Source: Stephanodiscus triporus (lineage: Eukaryota; Bacillariophyta; Thalassiosirophyceae; Thalassiosirales; Thalassiosiraceae). Taken from it: DNA of 26,148 nucleotides. The notes below the pieces were generated by a model. It was not told the DNA's origin and made no database searches. It saw nothing but the letters and a program-made list of their open reading frames with translations. The DNA lies in assembly GCA_036939755.1 (NCBI GenBank), contig JALLAZ010000219.1, positions 1-26,148 on the forward strand. The letters run 5' to 3'. Below, piece by piece: positions 1 through 8,882 of the stretch (position 1 is its first letter; each line of letters begins with the position of its first letter). The translations under genes and the position numbers were made by a program.

Positions 1-1
1 A

Positions 2-33
2 ATTTGTGTCAAATCGACACAAATATTTGTGTC
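2..33. repeat. 18-bp perfect palindrome plus a third half-site
   Basis: Positions 16-33 read gacacaaatatttgtgtc, which is its own reverse complement. The half-site atttgtgtc (25-33) also occurs at 2-10, so the 32 bases hold three copies of one 9-mer in alternating orientation. It lies about 160 bases before the ATG at 194. It could be a binding site for a dimeric regulator, a cruciform, or the edge of a repeat cut by the window. No function can be read from sequence alone. Confidence 0.6.
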
Positions 34-193
34 TTTGTGTTTTTGGGAATGCTCCTATATCTGACACCTTCCTCACTGACTCAAAACAACAACACACATT
101 GCACTCCGCCACACGCCCCAACTTCGTCCACAACGACACCACCCAACGATGATACAACGCCCCATCGCCCCTTAGGGAAAATAATATAATGCA

Positions 194-796
194 ATGGTCC
201 TCATCGTCGATTTCCCCCGATCGGACGGCATCCCAATTCGTCTTAGGCACCTCGATCGTCATGTCCATCCCCCCTCCCCCCCCGCGAGGAGTAGACGCAG
301 CAGGTGGGGCGTCTCCTTCGCCGATGAGCCGGAGGTCGCGAACGTCACGAACCTCGCCATCGATCACAAGTCGGACCTGTGGTTCTCCCAGAACGAGATG
401 GAAAGCATCAAGCGAACGACCCTACTCGCATTGCAGAAGATCGTGTTGCGACTGCAAAGCCTCGAAGACGACCAACGAGGCGCGAGCGCCGACGACGAGA
501 ACATCCGCATGGACATCGCCGACGAGGTCCTCGGCACGTACATCGGACTCGAGCGGTACCTCTCGCCGTCGGTGTGCGTCGACGTCCAGCGTCGACGTCG
601 ATCGCTCTGGGATGCAATGCGGTTCGAGCAGGATCGGCAGGATAGGGCGGGAATATGCGATCCCGACCTGCTGGCGAACATCGCTGAGGTCGAGACCGAC
701 TGGTCGACGAGGAGGGCGAGGGTGATCGGGCTGCAGCACGAGCGGATACGACGACGACATCGACGACGAACGACCCAATCTTCGCAATATGATTAG
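194..796 (+). CDS. Diatom-type protein of unknown function, 200 aa
   Basis: This single-exon frame encodes 200 residues. The recognisable block is VSFADEPEV (about residues 40-48) followed by a segment containing DLWFSQNEME (about 61-70), then a helical region with GTYIGLERYLS and a basic, Arg-rich C-terminus. This order (a V-F-D stretch, then a W-F-S/E-rich segment, then a G-L-E segment) is, from memory, common in a large uncharacterised diatom family; I know no biochemical role for it. No signal peptide or membrane segment is evident. The start is the first ATG of the frame; residues before about 38 look weakly constrained, so the true start or an upstream exon is uncertain. An overlapping frame at 189-725 is Ser/Arg-rich and lacks this block, so I treat it as a shadow. 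The next gene starts 175 bases downstream on the same strand. Confidence 0.6.
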   Translation: MVLIVDFPRSDGIPIRLRHLDRHVHPPSPPARSRRSRWGVSFADEPEVANVTNLAIDHKSDLWFSQNEMESIKRTTLLALQKIVLRLQSLEDDQRGASADDENIRMDIADEVLGTYIGLERYLSPSVCVDVQRRRRSLWDAMRFEQDRQDRAGICDPDLLANIAEVETDWSTRRARVIGLQHERIRRRHRRRTTQSSQYD

Positions 797-971
797 ACCG
801 GCGACACCATACCCCCCCGGAAGGCTACAGAAAAAAAAATATAGAATGTAATTGTAAATACTAAAAGAGTCAGCACGAAATGAATGACCCCGGCTGACTT
901 TTCATTTTCATGTCTCCCTTAGCTGAATCAACGACATCATTACCCCTACGTCGGGAGCGGCCCCATGGCGA

Positions 972-2792
972 ATGACGCCATGCGCCAATCGGCGACTCGT
1001 GGAGCCAAATATCTCCCGCCGGCCAGCAACCGAAGATAGAATGGCCGACGGGGAAATGTCCGGCCGGCAGTTGACGACACAAGTCTCGCGCCAAAAAAGT
1101 CGTCCACATCCATTCACATATATCATGGACTCGCGTCGTCGTAAGTCGTCCCTCGCGATGGGATACCATGTCGTCGTCGAGTACCTCGATCGGATCGAGG
1201 ACGAGGAGAGGGTCAGGGCGTTGCCGCACCTCGTCGTGCGCGCGCCAAACGTCGAAATCGGCGACGTGGTACCAGTCGACGATCGAGGGGGCGCAGTCGT
1301 CGACGACGACAACGACGGAGGCGCGGCGACGACGACGGCATCCCTCCGCAAGGCGGGATTGAGAGAATTTTCCCCGTCCCTCCTCCTCCACCACCAGCCG
1401 TCGCACGCCGACGCGCCCCCGCCGCCCCTCTTCTCCTACCTGACGACATTGGACGTGTCGAACAACGAACTTCGCGACCTTCCCGGACTGTCGTCCCTGC
1501 CGAACCTACTGCGATTGTCGATCCAGAGGAATTGGTTCGATGCCCTCCCGTCCGATGTCGATCATTTGTCGAAATTGATCCACCTCGACGCGTCGAGGAA
1601 CTTCCTGAGGCCTAATCGAGAATCTCTCCGATACGACGGCCTGCGTCGATTGACGTGTCTGAGAGTTCTGGATTTTTCGTACAACGGGAAGATACGGAGG
1701 GCCGATCACCGCGATGCGATACGGGCGGGGATACTACCCTCGACGGCGGAGGTCGTCATCACGGCTTGGGAGGAGACCATGACGACGCGCGACTGCTACT
1801 CCTCGTCGTCGTCCTCATCCTCCGCCGACGCCGCCGCCGTATCGCCGAGGGGGGAGGAGGGTTCGACGACGACGACGACGACGACGACGACTGCGACTGC
1901 GATGATGATGTACGTCGGGACGTCCGCCGCCGTTCGCGATCCGCGACTGCTGCGCTCGCAGCTCGAGCCGTGGAGCACGTTCGTATTGCGAAGGCGACTC
2001 GTCACGGACTTCGGGGAGATCCCGACGGATCCCGCCCATGTCGATCGCGCGTCCGTGATGAATAGGCTCCTCGATCGATACATGGACGAGGGATTGTCGT
2101 ACTTCGACGACGAGGACGAGGGATCGGGCGGAAGATGCGACCGCAACGCGGCGGTGGGGAAACGTCGGATCCTTCGGATCGACGGCGAGCCGGTGCGGGA
2201 CGAGTTGCTACGCGAGATCCTGACCGAACTGAGGGAATGGAGGGGCGACGTCGGGAGGGGGGGGGGGTCCGGTGGCAGCAGGGAAAGGCCGAGCGTGCGC
2301 GCCGAGTGCTACATGATCCTACGCGCGGATTGCGTCGTCGCCGACGACGGCGGTCCCGCCTGCGACGTCCTCTCGTCGTCGTCGTCGAGGCGCGCGAGGC
2401 GTAGGAAGAAGAAAATGGATGGTAATCAGAGGCTATGGGCGCTCGCCCTCCGGGCCTTGCGGGAGACCGATCCGGACTTCGCGACCCGTTGCTCAGAGGT
2501 CGCGGTCACGCTCGGATTCGCGGGCAGTCCTCACATAGACAAGCAGAACTCATCCCCCTTCTACGGATTGGCACTCGGGGACTTCGACGATGGCACGGGA
2601 TGCTTGGCCGTGGAATGCTCGGCGAGGGTGATCGCCGTGGTCAACACGAGGAACAAGTTGGGGAGAGTCGACGGGCGGTATCCCCATTGGGTCACGAATT
2701 ACGATGCCGGTCAGGAGAGATATTCCCTGATCTATTACGATACGATGTCGACCTTCGAATCTCCCGGGCCTGCGATTTTTCGCGTTCCATAG
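972..2792 (+). CDS. Leucine-rich-repeat protein fused to a 2OG-Fe(II) oxygenase domain (TET/JBP-like)
   Basis: One open frame of 606 codons. Residues about 156-241 form leucine-rich repeats (LTTLDVSNNELRDLPGL, then LPNLLRLSIQRNWFDALP, KLIHLDASRNFL and LRVLDFSYN). The C-terminal part carries a 2-oxoglutarate/Fe(II) oxygenase core: the HxD pair H521/D523 in SPHIDKQN, GLALGDFDDGTGCLAVE, the distal H572 in DGRYPHWV, and R583 in GQERYSLIYY, which would bind 2-oxoglutarate. The GDF-DGxL-DGR-PHWV-RYSLIYY order resembles the TET/JBP oxygenase group, which oxidises thymine or methylcytosine in nucleic acids, but this substrate is inferred from motif shape only. Between the two domains lie Ser, Thr and Gly runs encoded by simple triplet tracts. 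The first ATG (972) may be too early: ATG 1125 (codon 52), just before MGYHVVVEYLDRIEDEE, is a reasonable alternative. The gene converges on the transporter, with 103 bases between stop codons. Confidence 0.75.
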   Translation: MTPCANRRLVEPNISRRPATEDRMADGEMSGRQLTTQVSRQKSRPHPFTYIMDSRRRKSSLAMGYHVVVEYLDRIEDEERVRALPHLVVRAPNVEIGDVVPVDDRGGAVVDDDNDGGAATTTASLRKAGLREFSPSLLLHHQPSHADAPPPPLFSYLTTLDVSNNELRDLPGLSSLPNLLRLSIQRNWFDALPSDVDHLSKLIHLDASRNFLRPNRESLRYDGLRRLTCLRVLDFSYNGKIRRADHRDAIRAGILPSTAEVVITAWEETMTTRDCYSSSSSSSSADAAAVSPRGEEGSTTTTTTTTTATAMMMYVGTSAAVRDPRLLRSQLEPWSTFVLRRRLVTDFGEIPTDPAHVDRASVMNRLLDRYMDEGLSYFDDEDEGSGGRCDRNAAVGKRRILRIDGEPVRDELLREILTELREWRGDVGRGGGSGGSRERPSVRAECYMILRADCVVADDGGPACDVLSSSSSRRARRRKKKMDGNQRLWALALRALRETDPDFATRCSEVAVTLGFAGSPHIDKQNSSPFYGLALGDFDDGTGCLAVECSARVIAVVNTRNKLGRVDGRYPHWVTNYDAGQERYSLIYYDTMSTFESPGPAIFRVP

Positions 2793-2895
2793 AGGGAAAG
2801 GGTGGATATATTATTGCGCCCATCAACGGTGACTCCCATGTCATGAAGTGTGCGGCTTGTACCAGGTTGGGGATCGCCCATGAGAAACGAAGAAT

Positions 2896-5084
2896 TTATG
2901 AATTATTTTTCTTCCTGGAATTCGGACGATTCTTCGAAAATTCCGCCTTCATTGTATTTGCCCTGTAAATGCTGGCCTCCGCTCCTCGCTCCAAATATTT
3001 CATGTGCTTCTTCGCTTTGAGGAGGGGATCCATTTCTCCGGCATCATCGCTCCTTTTCGAAGGTCTGCTTTTCGGCGTTTTTGGCGTGCTTGGTACGGAG
3101 CGTGATAAAGCATTCGCCGCCCTCTGCTCCACGGATTTTATCCATTCCCTTACAGACTTATTCAAATTCACAACCATTCCAGCAACAATTATCCCGAAAA
3201 GTACCCAAAAATAGTTTGCGACGTGAGCCTCGCTGTAATTTTCAATTTTTCCGATATTGCCGTTTCCACTATTGGTCTGAAACCAGTGCTGGCACATCCG
3301 ATAGAGTATCAACGACACCAAATTAGGCACCCCCCCGATACAGAATAGATTAAATGCACACGCAAAGGCCTTCTTGTTGGGAGGAGAGGCCGTAAAAGCA
3401 ACTTCATAGCCAGTGGATATCGAAAACATTTCACCCGCCCCGATCAGAATGTAGCTTGGGGCTGACCAGATAACGTTTATTCTTCCTCCAGTGCGAGCGA
3501 ATTCTTCATGAATCATTGACTCCACAACGATGGACCATAGAATCGCACATGCGCCAAAGGCACACCCAAGGGCGAACTTGTATCCTGTTGCAAACCTGAT
3601 GTTGTTTCTCGCTAGGAACCTGAATAAGAGATGATAGAATAATTGCAGCTGTTGAGATGTGCGCATTATCAGATTATTGTATATTAACTTTCAAATCATT
3701 ACTCACGGGTAGAAATGGCTGCTCACAAGGTATCCACAAACCAATACGCTAACAGCTAGAGAGGAAGACAGTATGTTTGTTAATGGCAGTAATCATTCAT
3801 GGTATATAATAATACAAACAAGCATGCCACTTACTGTCTAAGATGTTTACCGATGGTGCTTCTATGAAGCCGAGGAACGGCTCCATGACAGCTCCCTGGA
3901 CCATGACTACAAAATAGTGTAAGGTAACAATCACGCGAAAAAATGACCAGGGTATGACATGGAAACTCTCTTACATGTGGTAGGGCACTGTTGATAAACG
4001 ATGCTAAATGGAATGATGAGAAGACATATCTTTGCAACATCTGCAAAGTTTGGTTTATCATCGTCCGTGACATGGGAATCTAAATCTACACTTCCATTTC
4101 CTACCTCATGTCCGTGTTGTCCTGGGACCACATGAACATACCGTTTTGATCCCGCCACGAAGAAAACCAGGGCCACCAGAAGCAATACAAATGGGATCAT
4201 GTATGCAGCTGTGATGTTATTCCTTGCCACAACTGGCATGATGATGAATCCTAAGCATGCACCAATATTGATGATCATGTAGAATCGGACATAGAATGTC
4301 TCGATCATGGAGCGTTGTAATATTGGATGATACTGTCTCGCACCAAAAATATTCACTACTGCCTTGACAGTGCCTGTGCCCACAGGCCTGAAGTGACAAA
4401 CAAAATCAGATGGATATAATATGAGTGCGATGATTGTTGCACTCGAATGAAAGAATCGTAAATGAGAAATCACGCAAAAGCTCACCAGAGAAAAAGCAAT
4501 GCTAGTTTGTACGCCTCGACATTGAACGACTCCGTTCCCAACCACCAAGTGGGGGTTGTGGAAGACGCAATCACGAATACCCCAGGCAGATAGAAAAAAA
4601 CGAACCCCATCAATATTGTTCTGTAATCGCCCAAGTACCGATCTGCGAGCATTCCCCCCACGAATGGAACCGTGTAGGCGACTGCGGTCGAGATCGATAC
4701 CAGCGAAGCCGCATCCATCGACGTCATGTGCGGACTCCAGTTCTCATCGTACGATCCCGTGAGGTAGTTCGTTTGGGTCATGTACAGTCCGTAGAAGGAG
4801 AAGCGTTCTAACAGCTCGAGGACGAGAATGAGAAAGACCGAATATGTCAGCGGATTCAGTGCGTAGGTGTACGAGTTGCCGTTGGCGTCCGTGTGCAGAA
4901 GTGGGCGATGTTTATCATATTTTCCCGATTCTCGGTCGAGGTTGAGTAATTCATCCGGTATATCCCCGAGCTGCTGTAGGGTATTCACGTCTCCTGGGAC
5001 GGAGAATTCCTCCTGCTGCACGCCGGCACTTTTCAGCGCCTCGGCGAGTTCGATGTCATTGTCTGTTTCTTTTGATGAAGTCAT
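2896..5084 (-). CDS. POT/PTR family proton-coupled peptide or nitrate transporter (MFS), five exons
   Basis: Proposed exons, in reading order on the minus strand, are 5084-4486, 4387-3975, 3906-3835, 3755-3707 and 3619-2896. Every intron is GT-AG, phases match at each join, and the product is about 618 residues. The family signature is clear: LLERFSFYGLY near the first membrane helix, GGMLADRYLGDYRTI after helices 2-3, and PVGTGTVKAVVNIFGARQY across the exon 1/2 join, which corresponds to the conserved GTGGIKPxVxxFGADQF element. Many hydrophobic helices follow (for example ITAAYMIPFVLLLVALVFFV), consistent with a 12-helix MFS fold. The C-terminal cytosolic tail is basic and Ser/Pro-rich (SVPSTPKTPKSRPSKRS). 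POT proteins import di- or tripeptides, or nitrate in plants, with protons; the substrate here cannot be told. The ATG at 5084 is preceded by a 372-base spacer to a divergent relic. The third and fourth exons are very short (72 and 49 bases), so a frame-only reading would miss them. Confidence 0.88.
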
Positions 5085-5456
5085 GTCGGGCTGTCGCTAT
5101 GGAATACGTCCTTCGACGGAGAGACTTCAGAGAAGATGATCACAGTAGTGGGTTGATCATTGGTCGTATGCTTCTTTTGCTCTCTCCGTCGTCCTCCCAG
5201 ACTCGCATTCATGAAAGTGCAGAAGGATTACTCGCAGTGTGGCCGTGGGCGATAGGTACGTTTGTAGCGGGCGAAGTTTTTGGCCAGTTTGGTCAGTTTG
5301 TTTGGCGAGCTTGCCGATTTCGGCGAGATCAATGAACACTCACTTCACAAACGCTCAAACCGAACAGAGCGACTCTCCACCACAGCACATGGCAAAATCG
5401 CCCGGCACAAGCTTTTGGTTGACAATTATTGAGCACATTATCTCAGCAGCACCACC
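5085..5456. promoter_or_regulatory. Divergent spacer between the transporter and the kinase relic
   Basis: This 372-base stretch separates the start of the transporter (leftward) from the start of the kinase-like relic (rightward), so it should hold the transporter promoter and 5' leader. I see no convincing TATA box, no repeat and no frame with family similarity. The rightward ATG at 5457 sits in the favourable context accaccATGG, suggesting the relic once had a working start here. Confidence 0.3.
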
Positions 5457-6875
5457 ATGGGAGACAAAAAATGCATCAATGATGATCTTTCTGGTGATGA
5501 ACTGGAAGAAGTCAACAAGCGTATGAAAAAGATGGTCTGCTCATCGAAACTATCGAGTAGATGTGTATCTTCTTCCCACAAGATCTTACAAAGAATCAAC
5601 TGTGCTATTAAGGATTCTGGAGATGGAAGCAAACTGGATGCCACTGTGGTGCCAACAACTTCTCCTACAAAGTCATCCTTGACAAGCATCCAGCAGAGCT
5701 GTGCATGTTTGCGAAATTATGCGTTGACTACGCGCTGTGGAACACGGACAGAACTGCCCACTATGACCTGCAGTCTGCAGTGGGTAGAAAGTGAGTATAA
5801 AATCATGAAGGAATTGTCTAACAAATCTTTAGGTTGTCTCATGTCCCCTCTTGCCTGCTGGGATGTGAAGCACGAAGGAGGGAATATGAAACTATTCGTG
5901 ACCGAGTGGTCTAATAGTGATGAGCAGTTTGCAATCAAGTCATTGACGGAGCGGTGGATCTAAGGATTGCGCAAAAAATTGCTGACACACTTGCCACATT
6001 GAATAATATCAAAGACTTTGATCTGGACCTCAATGAGCTTATCAAGCCAACCAATGAAAACGTTTTCGAGCACATGAAAGATGTTGCAAGAGCAACACGT
6101 CAAACCAAAGATCCAAGTGATAGAATCCAAGCATTTTGTGCTAGTCTTGGACTGGGAGAACACATTATGATGAAAATCATGGATGCATCTTTGGCTAATT
6201 GTCTACAGTGAGACTGTCTTACTCACAGTGATTCTCACGTCTTCAACATATTAGTAGAGGCCAAGCCATCTATCGAAGAGTTGGAAGTTTTGCCCCAAAT
6301 GGTACTGTGGTCTTATTCGATTGGGAAATGGCAATCGCATGAGTAATATAGTCTTGTTGTGAGCTCACTTGTTATTATTGAATAATGCTGAAATTCAGTC
6401 TTTCTCATGTTTCCCACAGTGGACCCATTCACATGACCTTGGTATTGCACTGGTCTTCCCTGCCGGCTATATCATTGCCCATTGCATTAAGGGTCCTCAG
6501 AAAGAGGCAAAACAACAAAGTAGTGAGGTTTTCATCAATACATTACTGGATACAGATTGTTCCCAAAGGATTGAGGCTGGGAGGACCGCCAAAGAAATGA
6601 CAAACATTCTTCATAATATTGTCGGCACGTGTGGCATGGTCTTGTACTTGCTGCCCTATTACATCTTGTACATTCACAACACCTTCTTCCCCATTGATGC
6701 CAAAAACAAAAGCCGCCATCATGACGCCCTGGGCATCCTTGGTTTGAATTTGATGCGCCTCGCATACGACACTAATTATATTTCAGATTTGGCTGGGGCG
6801 GATGAGATCCGTTTGCAATTTGCCTCTTTGAGAGAAGAGGAGGTTGATAAAGCTCAACAAGATTGTTTGCTTTGA
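5457..6875 (+). pseudogene. Frameshifted relic of a choline-kinase/APH-like phosphotransferase
   Basis: Recognisable pieces lie in order but in different frames. An N-terminal piece starts at ATG 5457. YALWNTDRTAHYDLQ (about 5726-5780, written from the frame in which it is open as VDYALWNTDRTAHYDLQ) is followed by VESEYKIMKEL and MKLFVTEWSNSDEQ (to about 5935), then GAVDLRIAQKIADTL (about 5948 on). The kinase catalytic loop LTHSDSHVFNILVE (about 6217-6258) lies just past an in-frame TGA at 6209-6211. The metal-binding region VVLFDWEMAIA (about 6308-6339) lies in another frame, and DLGIALVFPAGYIIAH (about 6437-6484) starts the C-terminal lobe that ends at 6875. HxDxxxxN followed by DWE is the signature of the APH/choline-kinase/methylthioribose-kinase fold. 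At least four frame changes are needed (near 5630, 5785, 5943 and 6280). An intron remnant (about 6340-6419) keeps its acceptor, but its donor reads GAGTAA where GTGAGT would be expected. An AATAAA lies at 6894-6899. A working enzyme is unlikely. Confidence 0.72.
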
Positions 6876-7034
6876 AGGGGGGATGCATGGTGCAATAAAG
6901 AAATAGCTCAATGTTGTGTGCTATGAATCAATGCCTCAGCAACAAAAGGTGTCAGGGAATGGAGAAGATGACAGGAATACATAACAATCAATCAATAGAA
7001 AATTACTTCATGATATTTGGTGCAGTAAGATGTA

Positions 7035-8351
7035 ATGGCTTTTGCTATCTCACTTAGCCTGCAGTCAAAGAAGTTGGAAAGTGAACCTGGGCTTCTGCCC
7101 GCCCCAATAAGGAGAATGAACCACCAGCATAAGAATCTTTTGAGACAGCAATCTGCTGCCCCCAGCGGCCATGCTGAATGGTTACACATACGACATTTCA
7201 AAAGACTATTATGTCTGCAGTTTAGCCAGGAAGAACTGTAAGTTTTTAAGTATTTATTTATTTATTTATTTAACAACAACTGCAATTTATGACACTCACT
7301 GTTCTTCAGATCCCGGTGAAGGGTCAAAGGTGTGTCTCCTTCTGGAATGATATAATCTTTACCGCTATAAGCAAAAACGCCCCTGACAAGATATTTGCCA
7401 TCGACAAGAATGGAATCCATGACCTTTGCTGACTATATCAACGATGTGGAACTTTTCAGGGAGTTCTGCGCGGCGTTTTGCTCCACGTTTGCGTGTGGAT
7501 TTTTTTCAATTTTCAAAATCCCAATGCAGGCAACGTAAAAAGCATGGCTCCTCTTTGGTCGCCAAAGGCAGGTATCAATGTGCGAGCGAATGCCACATCT
7601 ATTAGACCTACATGTCCTCGGTTTAGAAAGTGGTCGCTCAAAAGAAGGAAACTCGAACTAGCTATTCATCCTCAGCAGTGTATCAATTACGTTGAATAGC
7701 ACGCTGCCATTTCTGCATGGAAGAATGAATCCTTGACTAGGCCCACAGGCGGACCTGGGTCCCTTCTCTATGGCTCAGTTACTTATTACAAAGATATTCA
7801 TCTGGAGGAGACGCTGCAATCAAGCTTCTATACGGATAATCCAGAGATGAATGCTCACATTAAAGAAGGACTTTCGGTTAAGGTTGTTCAGAGCAACTCA
7901 AGTTGCATTTCTTCGAGATGCGGACAATCTCATGAAGTTTGATAGGCACAAGGCAGAGACGTAAGACTCAAAACCAGCTGCAATTGATTACACCCCAGTA
8001 ACTTCCGATGGTAATGATGATGACTCCGGTGGTGCCGAGACAGAAGACTCAAAGCCAGCTGCTACTGCTTATGCATCATTAACGTCCGATGGTGATGACG
8101 ATGACTCCAACTGTGGATTCACCGCGAAACGAATGCCACCAAACATGTTGCCTCCTCGAGACTACGCCAGACGACGGACAAGAAGCCAAAGTACACCTTC
8201 AGTGACTCTGATGATGATAGCAAGCAGAACTGCGGGTAGATGCTTTAATCTGCCGAGGTTTAAAAGTCTGAAGCGTCTGCATTCCGTCGTCCGAATCCTA
8301 CTCTTCAATACCCTCAGAGCCTCCGCCAACGGGAACTGCCATAAGGAGTAA
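7035..8351. pseudogene. Decayed, unassigned formerly coding sequence
   Basis: No protein family is recognised. The plus strand has an Ala/Gln-rich piece at 7035-7241, a piece at about 7478-7942 interrupted by TAG at 7697-7699 (with RPTGGPGSLLYGSVTYY near 7739), and an acidic repeated piece at 7964-8108 preceded by a TAA at 7963-7965. On the minus strand, about 7310-7425 reads as a smooth peptide that includes VDGKYLVRGVFAYSGKDYII, so the original coding strand is not certain. An AT-rich intron-like block at 7236-7309 has consensus splice sites on both strands. The mix of smooth peptides, stops and frame changes is what a decayed gene or transposon would leave. Confidence 0.3.
7964..8108 (+). 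repeat. Imperfect 81-base tandem repeat (27 codons)
   Basis: A unit starting agactcaaa at 7964 recurs at 8045. The second copy stops at the gatgactcc shared by both copies. Read on the plus strand each copy gives an acidic peptide of the type DSKPAAxxY, then SDGxDDDS. The period is a whole number of codons, which suggests the repeat grew while it was translated. The codon before the first copy is TAA where the second copy has GAA, so the frame is now broken. Confidence 0.55.
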
Positions 8352-8882
8352 TAGAGTAATTCATATATGTTACCTATTTTCCCTTATGATAATGAGATCG
8401 AGGTGCTCACTGCAGTAGAATTTCAAAAAGGATAATATGGGATATGTCGTCTGCGTAGCACATACCGTGGGTGACATTAATGACGATTTAACGACCTCCA
8501 ATATCATGTTCGGCAATCCACCTTGGCTACGACACTGAGATGCTATACGCGGCTCATGAGAGTATGAGAAGGCTCTCTATTTTGGCATCTATCACGAAAT
8601 AAGCAAGGTAAGAATGCCGAGTGTCACTGTTGCACGATTACAGGAGCCTTGAGTTGATTTTTTATATGTTGCATGAGGGAAAGATGACATTTCACCACAA
8701 CAGAACATCTAAGAGTAGTCGCCACAACAGAACATTTAGGAGTAGCATTCATTATTTTACTTCTTCGTTTGGGCGAGCAAAGAAAAAGAAAGAAATATAT
8801 AATGAAATATATATAATGCAAAAACTCAAGTTAAATTCGGTGGGGAACTCTCCTAATTTCGGAGAACCAAGCGCAATCTTTG
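8352..8882. other. Gene-poor stretch with a short tandem duplication
   Basis: This lies between the decayed block and the 3' end of the prolyl-hydroxylase-like gene. It is AT-rich, with many stops in all frames. The only clear structure is a 27-base tandem duplication, 8695-8721 and 8722-8748, both starting ccacaacagaacat and differing at a few bases. I see no RNA gene or conserved motif in the rest; the last part probably includes the 3' untranslated region of the minus-strand gene. Confidence 0.4.

Noticed and set aside
4..189. 61-residue frame with a hydrophobic start and Thr/Pro-rich tail
   Set aside because: It opens with TTG, has no recognised family, and lies in what should be the leader of the next gene.
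5795..5836. 42-base intron-like segment (gtgagtataa to tctttag) inside the kinase relic
   Set aside because: Its translation (VESEYKIMKEL) fits the family better as coding sequence, and removing it does not repair the other frame changes; kept as a minor alternative.
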